Of a stretch of 64,000 nucleotides of DNA, positions 8,601 through 15,244 are shown in pieces (the stretch's first letter is position 1; each line of letters starts with the position of its first letter). The position numbers and the translations under genes are program-made. The notes under the pieces are model-generated. The model ran no database searches. It was not told the origin of the DNA and saw only the letters and a list, made by a program, of their open reading frames with translations. The stretch lies in assembly GCA_041691315.1 (NCBI GenBank), contig JBEPUW010000010.1, positions 36,686-100,685 of the forward strand. Direction: 5' to 3'. This stretch comes from Poindextera sp041691315 (lineage in GTDB: Bacteria; Pseudomonadota; Alphaproteobacteria; Caulobacterales; Caulobacteraceae).

Positions 8601-10495
8601 GCGTCCCTCACCGTCTCGACTGGGGACGCTTCGCTCCAAAGCGATCCTTGCGCTTCTTCATAGGCGATAAAGGCACCCTGCGCCGACAATCCGGCGGCGA
8701 CGTAGGTGGGGAGATCGGCGCGTCCGGCCTGGCGAATACGCGAGACGCCGTTCAGGAGACGCATCAATCCGACGTCGCCAGCGCGCGACCGATGCCTGAC
8801 CCAGCCATACCAAACCTTGACGATAATGGGCGTCGCAGATCCCACATCCCGGGCACGCCAGACGTGTTTCGTCCCGCTTCGCAGCGTGTCGATCGACTGC
8901 CAACGCGACGTCGGCATCACATCCGTTTCGTGGCCGTCCAACAAACTGTTGTCGATCCGCGCGTCGTCTCGCGCATCGAGCAGGCGGCCGAACTCGTCGG
9001 CGGCGTCGCGGCCGTTCTGGAAGAGCGGCACACCTTCGAGTCCCAACGCGCGTCCGAACCACGGCCGAAGTCCCTGCAGCGGTTGCGGCAGACCCGCGAT
9101 CCCCGCATTGTGATCGGCTGCGGTGCTTCCCTGCAGGACCTGCAACATCATTCGGGCACTGGCGTGAACGTCCAGCTGTCGCGCGGACAAAACCCCGGCT
9201 GGCGCCGCGTAGTAGCGAAGCTCGTCCAACCACGGGGCAACGGATCCTTCGTTCGGAATCTGGGAGGCCATGAAGCCGGTCAGCGCCTGCTGGGTCGGCC
9301 CGCCGATCCAGACGTTCCGCACGCCAAGGTCCCGGTGGGCGACGCCTTGGTCGTGGAGCTCTCCCACGGCGTTTACGAGCGTTGCAGCCGTCAGCGTCCG
9401 ATCCTCGAGCGACAGTTGAGCATCGCTGCGCTCAAGGAAGCGATCAAGGGTCGTCCACCCGGCGGTGAGACGCCGCACCTCAGCATGCTGTGTAAGCACC
9501 TCGTCGTTTTCGTCCGGCAGCGGCATCAGCACCCCGGCCGGAATGAGGGTGGATTTCTGATCTTCCAAGTGCGCGATCGCGCGACTTTCGCGCTCAGCGA
9601 CTTTGCGGCGATGGTCCGCGTTGTTCAGCCCAGGCGACAGCTGGTCGAACTGCCAAACTCGAATGAGGCCCTTGTTGCGATCGTCCCGTGCGCGTTCACC
9701 TCTATGTTCCCGCCACAGTCCCCTCGGGTGAACGACGACGTCTTCTTCCACGACCCGGTAGCCGGACCAAAGGCGCTCGAGAGGTTTGAAATGCTTCGCG
9801 CTACGGGTGATACGCTCGAATTCGGTCTCGAATGTGTAGGGCTTCGGTGACACCAAAAGGGTCTTGGCGAGACCGCGGCTGACACCACCGGCCTCACCAA
9901 GGCCAGACGCTTCAGCGAGTGTGAGAACCATCGCCTGTTGAGCGGGCTGAAGATTTAGGCGCGTGGCCGTACCCGTCAGCACGACCCGAGAGTCGACAGT
10001 ATATTTCGCCGACCAGCCGTGGATCATGCTGGAAAGAAGGCCAGCGACCTTGCGCGCCTTCATGTTCACCTGGTCGACGGCGGAGCGGCCTCGGGAGCGA
10101 CCGTTCACGAACCAGACGTCCCCGTCGGCGGTGAGCTCGCCGTGCCAGTCTTTCAGCTCCAGAAGCAAGACGCGGTCGTCCATGACGACCATTGCATCAA
10201 TTTCGACCGACGTGGTGACGCCCCGCGGCCAACACTCGAACGAGGCGTAGAGAAGCCAATGCTCGGGGAACGACTTGGCCAGCTCCGAGATACCGAGCGC
10301 TTCTCGCGCGTGGATTCCGGCGCTGTTAAGATATCGAACTCGGCAGCCCACCCCGTCCCCTTGTTTCACCACGGTGAAGCCTAACCGGGGTTTCGCCGTC
10401 CGCCAACCGTTCTTGTTTACCGCTTGCAATGCCAAGTGGTCAGACCATCGCCGGAAACGGCGGGGTGCCCAGCAGCGTGCTCGGTTCAGCGCCAT
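5639..10495 (-). CDS. NERD nuclease-like / tandem kinase-like / SF1 helicase fusion protein
   Basis: 1618 residues. About 80-155: NERD nuclease-related domain (VEIDAMVV...LLLELKDWHGEL). About 290-510: first protein-kinase-like domain with catalytic-loop-like HRDLGVRN at 387-394 but no clear DFG. About 530-720: second kinase-like domain with a candidate lysine IIVKVW (K560), HGDIAGRN at 653-660 and VDLFDF at 673. After about 890: UPF1-type superfamily 1 helicase with Walker A QGPPGTGKT near 1060, VIIDEAARC, a QYRM motif, VDSYQGKE and NVALSRAKERL near the C-terminus. NERD plus kinase recalls PglW of BREX/Pgl systems; fused to a helicase it is not an architecture I can name. A defence role is inferred. 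The first 40 residues are basic and atypical; an internal GTG near residue 42 could be the true start. Confidence 0.85.
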   Translation of the reverse strand: MALNRARCWAPRRFRRWSDHLALQAVNKNGWRTAKPRLGFTVVKQGDGVGCRVRYLNSAGIHAREALGISELAKSFPEHWLLYASFECWPRGVTTSVEIDAMVVMDDRVLLLELKDWHGELTADGDVWFVNGRSRGRSAVDQVNMKARKVAGLLSSMIHGWSAKYTVDSRVVLTGTATRLNLQPAQQAMVLTLAEASGLGEAGGVSRGLAKTLLVSPKPYTFETEFERITRSAKHFKPLERLWSGYRVVEEDVVVHPRGLWREHRGERARDDRNKGLIRVWQFDQLSPGLNNADHRRKVAERESRAIAHLEDQKSTLIPAGVLMPLPDENDEVLTQHAEVRRLTAGWTTLDRFLERSDAQLSLEDRTLTAATLVNAVGELHDQGVAHRDLGVRNVWIGGPTQQALTGFMASQIPNEGSVAPWLDELRYYAAPAGVLSARQLDVHASARMMLQVLQGSTAADHNAGIAGLPQPLQGLRPWFGRALGLEGVPLFQNGRDAADEFGRLLDARDDARIDNSLLDGHETDVMPTSRWQSIDTLRSGTKHVWRARDVGSATPIIVKVWYGWVRHRSRAGDVGLMRLLNGVSRIRQAGRADLPTYVAAGLSAQGAFIAYEEAQGSLWSEASPVETVRDAVAAGMALVRAVEALHVMGLDHGDIAGRNIVHRGDAHELTLVDLFDFSEVGDGRIADGDVRPENAEALTAQELDRFAVVRLVRDRIGQPADPLAGPLLAALDLELARDRIELLAPIQKALEAYADQTDPGRRPTITVATSDGGTGPLQTEDTPFFARGQVLKNGNTEFRLFGLQHELIIEVGALGVGIPQVVTPTFKSLSRASQQGVPININVVRDPAAAGGAEILVTLLQAQIPVTPLAEPTDGEAAKPTTEAPLDVERYWRRIIELEDERQPRVTITGELVRIGDVATYSYERGGVDFDFDPDEQVEVRWPNGGRIGELELGGLDGRSIAVRHRTNRSLTAGDQVILVERRARSSFDRRSRAVERVLADKALIADLMDYFVPENAAPTVDYEIEVTDQDLEPYGLNPGQKAAFRQVARYGPVGLQQGPPGTGKTLFIAAFVHWLITRRGVRNILIASQSHEAVNNAIEALVDFYKKQGGARPSLLRIGSKGITDKIRPYHSRSLRERYQVRFETAMKNRVGGIASALGIPRALAEDGVDLDRELGVTGRRIAALNAADANKGDPPSADERRRNARALEAMSATFREAAVRRLGESAASEPTAKVVDMAFQSLLDRHPAASPSDLRSLRRIIELATDWSASLTSPHRNFEEFLAKTRTVVAATCVGVGQTKIRIDAQNFDWVIIDEAARCTSGELAIPVQVGQRVLLVGDHLQLKPMIDQPVLDALAAEMDGVSEAALLRSDFERAFTSSYGIANGTTLTEQYRMAPPICDLVSRVFYQPSKVTLVTSKDRKPDTAFDELPAPLDVAAVWVETDGVMDHAERKFEPNPMTLWNPAEVAATMRLLELLSEQGGLMSSLAKGEEAEPIGVICMYSGQKLMMDQAFADRAWDARFRSMVRIETVDSYQGKENSIIILSLVRSNPKLRRGHVASDNRCNVALSRAKERLFVLGPKAMWGACDPTDPMRKVYDWFATGPKGLRTISATELE

Positions 10496-10723
10496 CGGCT
10501 CCTGCTGGTCAGCCCCCGGGACGCGTTTTCCGCTTTAGGACTTCGTCCAGCGTACCGAACCGCTCGCCATCGGGCGCGACAGCTTGAACGTCTTAAGGGA
10601 CCGCCATCCGCGGCAGGATGAAGGTGGCCCCACCGGGGCTGGAGGCGCGCGGTATGCTTTCCGACGTGATCCCAACTTCCGCTGTCGCATCGTTGCCGCG
10701 AAGACGAGGATTTTTACCAAAAA

Positions 10724-10757
10724 ATAACACGCGAGAAGGCTTCTTATCGCGTGTTAT
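10724..10757. other. lox-like 34-bp recombination site
   Basis: Two 13-bp arms (ATAACACGCGAGA at 10724-10736 and TATCGCGTGTTAT at 10745-10757) are inverted repeats with 12 of 13 positions paired, around an asymmetric 8-bp spacer AGGCTTCT. Length, 13-8-13 layout and the outer ATAAC/GTTAT ends match the loxP layout. It lies 17 bases upstream of a Cre-like recombinase. It could equally be an operator for that gene. The rest of the 279-base gap to the divergent defence operon shows nothing I can name. Confidence 0.6.
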
Positions 10758-10774
10758 GTCGCCCCGGAGCCCTG

Positions 10775-11740
10775 ATGGACGCCCCCCAAACCAAACCGCC
10801 AACCGCCCGCGCCGCCATGGCGATGGCCAAGGCCCAGGCCTACCAGGACGCCGCCGATGCGCCGGCCACGCTGCGCGCCTACGCTTCGGACCTAAAGAAC
10901 TTCGAGGCCTGGTGCGCGCGTCACGGCATGACGGCCCTGCCGGCGACGCCGCAGGTGGTCGGCGCCTACCTAGCGGCGGCCGGCGAAGGCTACGCCATGC
11001 AAACCCTGCGCCGGCGCGTGGCAGCGATCGCCAGGGCCTCCGGCGTCACAGGCAATCCGCTGGATACTAAACATCCGGCGATCCGCGAGACCCTGCGCGG
11101 GATCGGCCGCACCCACGGTAGTCGCGGTCGTCGGTCGGCGGCGCTGACGACGGCGGAGCTCAAAAAGCTGAGCCAAGTCTGCGAGCCTGGTCTGGCCGGG
11201 GACCGAGACCGGTCCTTGCTACTTGTCGGTTTCGCTGGCGCCCTCAGGCGGTCCGAGTTGGTGGCGCTGGATGTGGAGCGGCTGACCTGGTCAGACGACG
11301 GCGTGAAGTTGCTGCTGGAGAAGTCCAAGACCGATAAGGAGGGCGAAGGCGCTGAGATCATGATCGTGTTCGGCCGCTTCGAGGTCACCTGCCCAGTCCG
11401 GGCGCTGAGACGCTGGCTGGACGCTGCTTCGATCGCGTCCGGACCCTTATTCCGGAAGGTCAACAAGGCTGGCCGCATCGAGGGACGCCGGCTGAGTGAA
11501 GACGCCGTGCGTCAGATCCTTCTGCGCCGGGCGGCGCAGGCCGGCGTAAAGGGCTCCCTCGCCGAACCCGTCAGCCCTCATGGACTGCGGGCGGGCTTCG
11601 TCACCACGGCCTATCGGAATGGCGTGTCGGATGAGGAGATCATGGGTCACACCCGCCATCGCAGTCTGACGACCATGCGTAGCTACGTGAGACGAGCGAA
11701 GCTCAGCGGCACGGCACCCGCTGGAAAGCTCGGCCTCTAG
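10775..11740 (+). CDS. Cre-like tyrosine recombinase
   Basis: A 321-aa protein (start MDAPQTKPP; an upstream in-frame GTG at 10751 lies inside the lox-like site and is less likely). The N-terminal half is a SAM-like core-binding domain with a Cre-like FEAWC segment. The C-terminal catalytic domain shows the expected residues: first Arg in FAGALRRSEL, Lys in LEKSKTDKEG, HGLR in SPHGLRAGF, then GHTRHRS and the nucleophile Tyr in MRSYVRR. Such enzymes resolve plasmid dimers or move cassettes. Size, fold order and the adjacent 34-bp site suggest a Cre/lox-type multimer resolution system rather than a phage integrase, though a cassette integrase cannot be excluded. Confidence 0.88.
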   Translation: MDAPQTKPPTARAAMAMAKAQAYQDAADAPATLRAYASDLKNFEAWCARHGMTALPATPQVVGAYLAAAGEGYAMQTLRRRVAAIARASGVTGNPLDTKHPAIRETLRGIGRTHGSRGRRSAALTTAELKKLSQVCEPGLAGDRDRSLLLVGFAGALRRSELVALDVERLTWSDDGVKLLLEKSKTDKEGEGAEIMIVFGRFEVTCPVRALRRWLDAASIASGPLFRKVNKAGRIEGRRLSEDAVRQILLRRAAQAGVKGSLAEPVSPHGLRAGFVTTAYRNGVSDEEIMGHTRHRSLTTMRSYVRRAKLSGTAPAGKLGL

Positions 11741-11741
11741 T

Positions 11742-11764
11742 AAGCATTATCTGAAATAGTGCTT
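11742..11764. promoter_or_regulatory. Inverted repeat after the recombinase gene
   Basis: Arms AAGCA (11742-11746) and TGCTT (11760-11764) flank an AT-rich centre just after the recombinase stop. It lacks a T-run, so it is a weak terminator candidate or an operator. The rest of the gap to 11905 is AT-rich and probably holds the promoter of the ArsR-family gene. Confidence 0.3.
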
Positions 11765-11905
11765 ATTGTTCAAAGGGTTATAAGTTCCAACATAGCATCT
11801 TCTGCGCTCGAAATCCACACCCCGGCTGCTGCCCGGTAGCGTGCGGGATTTGACTCTGCTTCGCGAGTAATATATTTCGCTATTTAGTTAATTAGGATAC
11901 CGATT

Positions 11906-12226
11906 GTGGATAAGGTTTTTGAAGCGTTGGCGTCGACGCCGCGCCGAAAGATTCTGGCCTATCTGTCCGAGCTGGACCTGACCGCAGGCGAGATCGCCGC
12001 CCGATTCGAGATGAGCAAGCCCGCGATCAGCAAACACCTGCAGATCCTGGAGAATGCGGGGCTGGTTCGGAGCGAAAAGCGTGGTCAGTTCGTCCACTAT
12101 TCCCTTGTCCGCGATCACCTTGCGAACACCTTGAATGGGTTCGTCCAGAATGTCTGCCCGGTCTCTATGCCGCTCAAGAAAGAGAGCGCGCGCCTGAAAG
12201 ACGCGCGAAAGCCGACAACCGAATAG
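11906..12226 (+). CDS. ArsR-family transcriptional regulator
   Basis: A 106-aa winged-helix protein, GTG start. LASTPRRKILAYLSELDLTAGEIAARFEMSKPAISKHLQILENAGLV is the classic ArsR/SmtB helix-turn-helix plus wing; no metal-binding cysteine pair (ELCVC-type) is present, so it belongs with SdpR-like non-metal members. It starts after an AT-rich segment and is followed after 9 bases by the desaturase gene, so it probably autoregulates a three-gene lipid/membrane operon. Confidence 0.85.
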   Translation: MDKVFEALASTPRRKILAYLSELDLTAGEIAARFEMSKPAISKHLQILENAGLVRSEKRGQFVHYSLVRDHLANTLNGFVQNVCPVSMPLKKESARLKDARKPTTE

Positions 12227-12235
12227 GGGGACGCC

Positions 12236-13189
12236 GTGCAACTCGTGGTGGGTTCAGATCGCATCGATGCGCACGACAGCGTCAACCCTGTCGGGGGGGA
12301 AGTGCGCTGGGCGCCGTCGAAATCCCTGTGGATCGGCAGCATGACCTTAGCGGCCGTAGTCTTGGGGCCAATGTTTTTCTCCTGGAGCGCACTTGCTCTA
12401 TTCCTCGGAGCTAGCGCCATAACTCTGTGCTTTGGCCATTCGGTCGGCATGCACCGGCGGCTGATCCATCGAAGCTTCGAGTGTCCGAAATGGCTTGAGC
12501 ACCTCTGCGTCTATCTCGGCACCCTGGTCGGCATGGCGGGTCCGATGGGCATGATGCGCACGCACGACTTTCGCGACTGGGCGCAACGCCAGAACTCATG
12601 CCACGACTATTTCTGCCACCGAAAGGGCTTTTGGCATGACGCGTGGTGGCAGCTGCACTGTGAACTGGCGCTGACTGATCCGCCGGCGTTCAGCCCCGAA
12701 CCCGAGGTTCGTGACGACCGCTTCTATGCCTTCATCGAGCGCACCTGGATGTGGCAGCAATTGCCATGGGCGCTGATCTTCTTCGCCGTCGGTGGTCCGA
12801 GGTGGGTAATCTGGGGCGTCTGTGTGCGGGTCGCGGTTTGCGTCACCGGCCATTGGCTGGTCGGCCATTTCGCCCACCGTCAGGGGGGGCAAACCTGGAT
12901 CGTCGAGGGTGCGGCGGCACAGGGCTACAATGTGAAAGTCGCCGGCCTGATCAGCATGGGCGAGAGCTGGCATAACAATCATCACGCCTTCCCAGGCTCG
13001 GCGAAATTGGGGCTTAACCCCGGCGAGATCGACCTGGGCTGGTGGCTGATCAAATCGTTTGAGGCGGCGGGGCTGGCGTCGGAGATCAGAACGCCCGATT
13101 CGATGCCATTTCGCGCCGCTCTGAGAGCCTTGCCGCAGCCGGAATCCCAACCAGCCGTAGGCCGAGAGCGGCCTCTCTCGGTCGGATAG
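12236..13189 (+). CDS. Acyl-CoA/fatty-acid desaturase
   Basis: A 317-aa integral membrane desaturase (GTG start). It carries histidine boxes of the delta-9 type: HRRLIHRSF, the degenerate HDFRDWAQ, and HNNHHAFP near the C-terminus, with hydrophobic segments between them. Enzymes of this family insert a cis double bond into acyl chains using a di-iron centre. It lies between an ArsR regulator and a membrane SRPBCC protein. The second box lacks one His of the usual HRxHH pattern, so specificity is uncertain. Confidence 0.85.
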   Translation: MQLVVGSDRIDAHDSVNPVGGEVRWAPSKSLWIGSMTLAAVVLGPMFFSWSALALFLGASAITLCFGHSVGMHRRLIHRSFECPKWLEHLCVYLGTLVGMAGPMGMMRTHDFRDWAQRQNSCHDYFCHRKGFWHDAWWQLHCELALTDPPAFSPEPEVRDDRFYAFIERTWMWQQLPWALIFFAVGGPRWVIWGVCVRVAVCVTGHWLVGHFAHRQGGQTWIVEGAAAQGYNVKVAGLISMGESWHNNHHAFPGSAKLGLNPGEIDLGWWLIKSFEAAGLASEIRTPDSMPFRAALRALPQPESQPAVGRERPLSVG

Positions 13190-13194
13190 GCACC

Positions 13195-14634
13195 ATGAAA
13201 TTCCCTCTGGCGTTCGAAGGACAGATCCGCCCTCTCCCCTACGCATTGGTGTCCTCGGCCGTGTTCTTTTCGCAGCACCTGGCCGTCGCCACGTTGTTCG
13301 CTGCCCTGCATCAGGACCTGGATGTCAGATGGCGATTTTGGCTGCTCCCGCTACGCTCGGTCGCCGACCTGCATAGTGCGCCCGCGGTGACGTTGGCTCT
13401 TGCCTTCGCCTTTGCGTTGCTGGTGGCCTGGGCGCTCTCCGTCCTTGCGTTTCGCCGGTCGATGAGCGCCGGCGCGAGTGTTTGGACGGCGGCGGCCGTG
13501 ATCGCGCCGATCATCCAGATTTTGGTGATCGCCGGGCTGTCAGTAATGCCGTCCCGGCCAGCGCCAGCGCCCACGCCCAGTGGCGTTGTGGGCGGCAAAC
13601 GACCGATGGACTGGCGAACTGCGATCCAAGGCATGCTGGCCGGTGCAGGTTTGACGGTCTTCACCGTCGCGGTCGGCGCGCTCATCTTTGGCGCCTACGG
13701 CTACGGAATGTTTGTTGTCGGTCCGTTTCTTATCGGCGCGACGACCGCCTTCCTTGCCAACCGCAAGGGGGACATCGGCGGGACAAACAACGCTGGCCTT
13801 GTTCTCTGCGCCACGGCTCTCGGCGGGATTGCGCTCGTCGCGGTCGCGTTGGAAGGCATCATCTGCATTGTCCTCGCGGCGCCGCTGGCCGCCGCAGTCG
13901 CGCTCCCGGGGGGTGCGCTCGGGCGTTCGATGGCGCTGGCGGGCCAGCGTCGCGCCCAAAATTCGCTGATGAGCGTAGCGTTGCTGCCGATGGTCTTTTT
14001 TTCTGAGCAGGCGTTCCCGCCGTCGAGAACGGTCGACATCAGCCAGTCCATTGATGTCGCCGCGCCAGCGGACGCCGTGTGGCAGTCCTTAATCCGGATG
14101 GACTCGATCGGCCCCGCGCCCGCGCTGCCGTTCCGGCTCGGCGTTGCCTATCCCGTGAGCGCTCAGATCATAGGTGAAGGCGTCGGAGCAAAGCGAATTG
14201 GTGTCTTTTCCACCGGGGACGCCGTGGAGCAGGTGACGGTATGGGAACCGGGTCGAAAGCTCTCATTCGTTGTGCTGAGCGACCCACCAGCAATGCGCGA
14301 ACTCAGCCCCTACAAACACGTCAATGCCCCGCATGTGGTCGGCTATTTCCACACGATCACCACGAGCTTCGTCCTCCTGCCGCTCCAGGACGGACGCACG
14401 CGCGTCATTCTGCGCAGCACGCACGAATTGAAGCTTGATCCCGTCCTCTACTGGCTCCCTCTGACCCGCTGGGTTGTTACCATGGACGACGCAAGGGTGC
14501 TCGCCTATGTTCGGCGACGATCGGAAGCTCATCCCTTTCAGTCGGTGTCGTCCGGCCAACCTTCGTTGCATCACGCAACGAAGGTGTATATTCACGCCCC
14601 GACGGCGGTGGCGCAGGAAGCGGTTCCTTCGTAA
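13195..14634 (+). CDS. Membrane protein with C-terminal SRPBCC (polyketide cyclase-like) domain
   Basis: A 479-aa protein. The first 270 residues hold about eight hydrophobic segments. From about 280 a soluble domain starts with the SRPBCC-type signature DISQSIDVAAPADAVWQSLIRMDSI and ends around LAYVRRRSEAH. The last 35 residues (after EAHPFQ) are atypical and are encoded by sequence that also forms the operator and 5' part of the first Y RNA. The native C-terminus may therefore have been replaced when the RNA-repair cluster arrived. Function unknown; SRPBCC domains bind lipids or hydrophobic ligands, which fits the desaturase next door. Confidence 0.7.
   Translation: MKFPLAFEGQIRPLPYALVSSAVFFSQHLAVATLFAALHQDLDVRWRFWLLPLRSVADLHSAPAVTLALAFAFALLVAWALSVLAFRRSMSAGASVWTAAAVIAPIIQILVIAGLSVMPSRPAPAPTPSGVVGGKRPMDWRTAIQGMLAGAGLTVFTVAVGALIFGAYGYGMFVVGPFLIGATTAFLANRKGDIGGTNNAGLVLCATALGGIALVAVALEGIICIVLAAPLAAAVALPGGALGRSMALAGQRRAQNSLMSVALLPMVFFSEQAFPPSRTVDISQSIDVAAPADAVWQSLIRMDSIGPAPALPFRLGVAYPVSAQIIGEGVGAKRIGVFSTGDAVEQVTVWEPGRKLSFVVLSDPPAMRELSPYKHVNAPHVVGYFHTITTSFVLLPLQDGRTRVILRSTHELKLDPVLYWLPLTRWVVTMDDARVLAYVRRRSEAHPFQSVSSGQPSLHHATKVYIHAPTAVAQEAVPS
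14561..14594 (+). promoter_or_regulatory. Promoter with palindromic operator for Y RNA 1
   Basis: The palindrome CTTCGTTGC (14561-14569) / GCAACGAAG (14575-14583) overlaps a -35-like TTGCAT (14566-14571). Seventeen bases later is a -10-like TATTCA (14589-14594; TATATT overlaps it). Transcription would start near 14600, exactly at the first base of the Y RNA closing stem. The same layout recurs at 14749 and 15245. Confidence 0.6.
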
Positions 14635-14748
14635 GCCAAGTGTCGCGGGTTCGACTCCCGCCGAGGCCGCAAGGGCTCGTAGCTCAGTTGGGTAGAGCAT
14701 TGGAAATACTGCTTCCGAACATTCCCCGCCGTCGCCCGGGCGACTTTT
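14600..14748 (+). ncRNA. Y RNA 1 (YrlA-like, with tRNA-like module)
   Basis: Closing stem CGACGGCGG (14600-14608) pairs perfectly with CCGCCGTCG (14726-14734). Next to it are an internal loop TGGCGCA on the 5' side and ATTCC on the 3' side, then helix GGAAGC (14616-14621) with GCTTCC (14711-14716). The inner module mimics tRNA: anticodon-stem-like CCAA/TTGG, 5-nt variable loop, T-arm GCGGG-TTCGACT-CCCGC (14645-14661), an acceptor-like stem CGAGGCC (14662-14668) with GGGCTCG (14673-14679, 6 of 7 pairs) closed by a GCAA tetraloop, then TA and D-arm GCTC/GAGC with loop AGTTGGGTA. The T-half precedes the D-half, so there are no free acceptor ends. This is the known logic of bacterial YrlA-type Y RNAs that bind Ro/Rsr proteins; rsr follows downstream. 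Confidence 0.85.
14731..14748 (+). terminator. Intrinsic terminator of Y RNA 1
   Basis: Perfect hairpin GTCGCC-CG-GGCGAC (14731-14744) followed by TTTT. It overlaps the 3' strand of the Y RNA closing stem, so terminator folding and Y RNA folding are mutually exclusive. Confidence 0.7.
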
Positions 14749-14780
14749 CTGTTGCATGGCGCAACAGGCGACGCTATACG
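14749..14780 (+). promoter_or_regulatory. Promoter with palindromic operator for Y RNAs 2-3
   Basis: Palindrome CTGTTGC (14749-14755) / GCAACAG (14761-14767) overlaps TTGCAT (14752-14757), with TATACG (14775-14780) 17 bases downstream. The GTTGC-N5-GCAAC core is shared with the sites upstream of Y RNA 1 and rsr. Confidence 0.6.
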
Positions 14781-14807
14781 CCGCATCCCGTCGCTTCGGT
14801 GGCGGGT

Positions 14808-14968
14808 TTCGATGGTGGCGTAGGAAGCGGGTTCATCGTTTGTCGGGGGTTCGAATCCCCTCAGGCGGCGCAATCCGCGTGTAGCTCAGTCTGGTAGAGC
14901 AACGGTCGTTTCCGGTGGCTTCGGCTGGCCGGCGCGGCTTCCGCTTTCGCCTGTTCCCCATCGAATTC
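14808..14968 (+). ncRNA. Y RNA 2 (YrlA-like, with tRNA-like module)
   Basis: Closing stem TTCGATGG (14808-14815) pairs perfectly with CCATCGAA (14958-14965). The 5' loop TGGCGTA and 3' TTCC are conserved with the other copies, as is helix GGAAGC (14823-14828) / GCTTCC (14937-14942). tRNA-like part: TCGT/ACGG stem, T-arm GGGGG-TTCGAAT-CCCCT (14845-14861), acceptor-like CAGGCGG (14862-14868) with CCGCGTG (14875-14881, 6 of 7 pairs) closed by a GCAA-containing loop, TA, D-arm GCTC/GAGC with loop AGTCTGGTA. Two UUCG hairpins, one before the stem (14788-14805) and one at about 14912-14932, are extra. The transcript may start near 14787. Confidence 0.83.
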
Positions 14969-14972
14969 TAAG

Positions 14973-15081
14973 TCTCCGGTGGCGTAGCATTACGGTTTCT
15001 TCGGGTGACGGCAGGCGGGCGAAAGCTGCGCACCGTGTCCTTGTCGAGAGGACGTGCCGAGATGCGTTTTTCCCCGGGGAT
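14973..15081 (+). ncRNA. Y RNA 3 (no tRNA-like module)
   Basis: Closing stem TCTCCGG (14973-14979) pairs with CCGGGGA (15074-15080), one G-U. The Ro-site-like loop TGGCGTA on the 5' side and TTCC on the 3' side match Y RNAs 1, 2 and 4. Second helix GCAT (14987-14990) / ATGC (15062-15065). The inner part has CGGCA/TGCCG (15009-15013 with 15055-15059), a GAAA-capped hairpin near 15018-15027 and GTCCT/AGGAC (15037-15041 with 15049-15053). No T- or D-loop signature. It lies 7 bases after Y RNA 2 with no promoter between, so the two are probably cotranscribed and processed. Confidence 0.6.
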
Positions 15082-15096
15082 CACTTTGCTTAAGTC

Positions 15097-15234
15097 GTCG
15101 GCGGTGGCGACAGGTATCGGGTTCTTCGTCACCCCTGAAAGGGCGGCCGGAGCGCAAGCTCAACTGGGTCTGGACGCTGACACGTCCGGCGGAAGCGCCC
15201 TCCCGATCCGCTCATTCCCCGCCGACAATTTTTT
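15097..15234 (+). ncRNA. Y RNA 4 (no tRNA-like module)
   Basis: Closing stem GTCGGCGG (15097-15104) pairs perfectly with CCGCCGAC (15219-15226), followed by a six-T run (15229-15234) that makes the stem double as a terminator. 5' loop TGGCGACAG and 3' CATTCC match the other copies. Second helix ATCGGG (15116-15121) / CCCGAT (15202-15207). A hairpin GAGC-GCAA-GCTC lies near 15151-15162. No T/D-arm module. Confidence 0.7.
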
Positions 15235-15244
15235 CCCCACTCGC

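Noticed and set aside
8159..9850. Long plus-strand ORF of 563 codons
   Set aside because: It is antisense to the NERD-kinase-helicase gene, whose domains are clear, and has Arg/Gly-rich shadow composition.
11742..11764. Fourth member of the 23-bp GCAGTA operator family
   Set aside because: The GC core spacing (19 bases between GCA and TGC ends) and arms differ from the three transfer sites.
14641..14905. tRNA genes (TTCGA T-loops and AGCTCAG D-arms look like tRNAs)
   Set aside because: T-halves come before D-halves, acceptor strands are closed by GCAA loops, and no complete 5'-to-3' cloverleaf exists; the Y RNA model explains all parts.
15070..15083. Third parS site (CCCCGGGG near Y RNA 3)
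   Set aside because: Only the GC centre matches; the right-hand GAAAC arm is absent.
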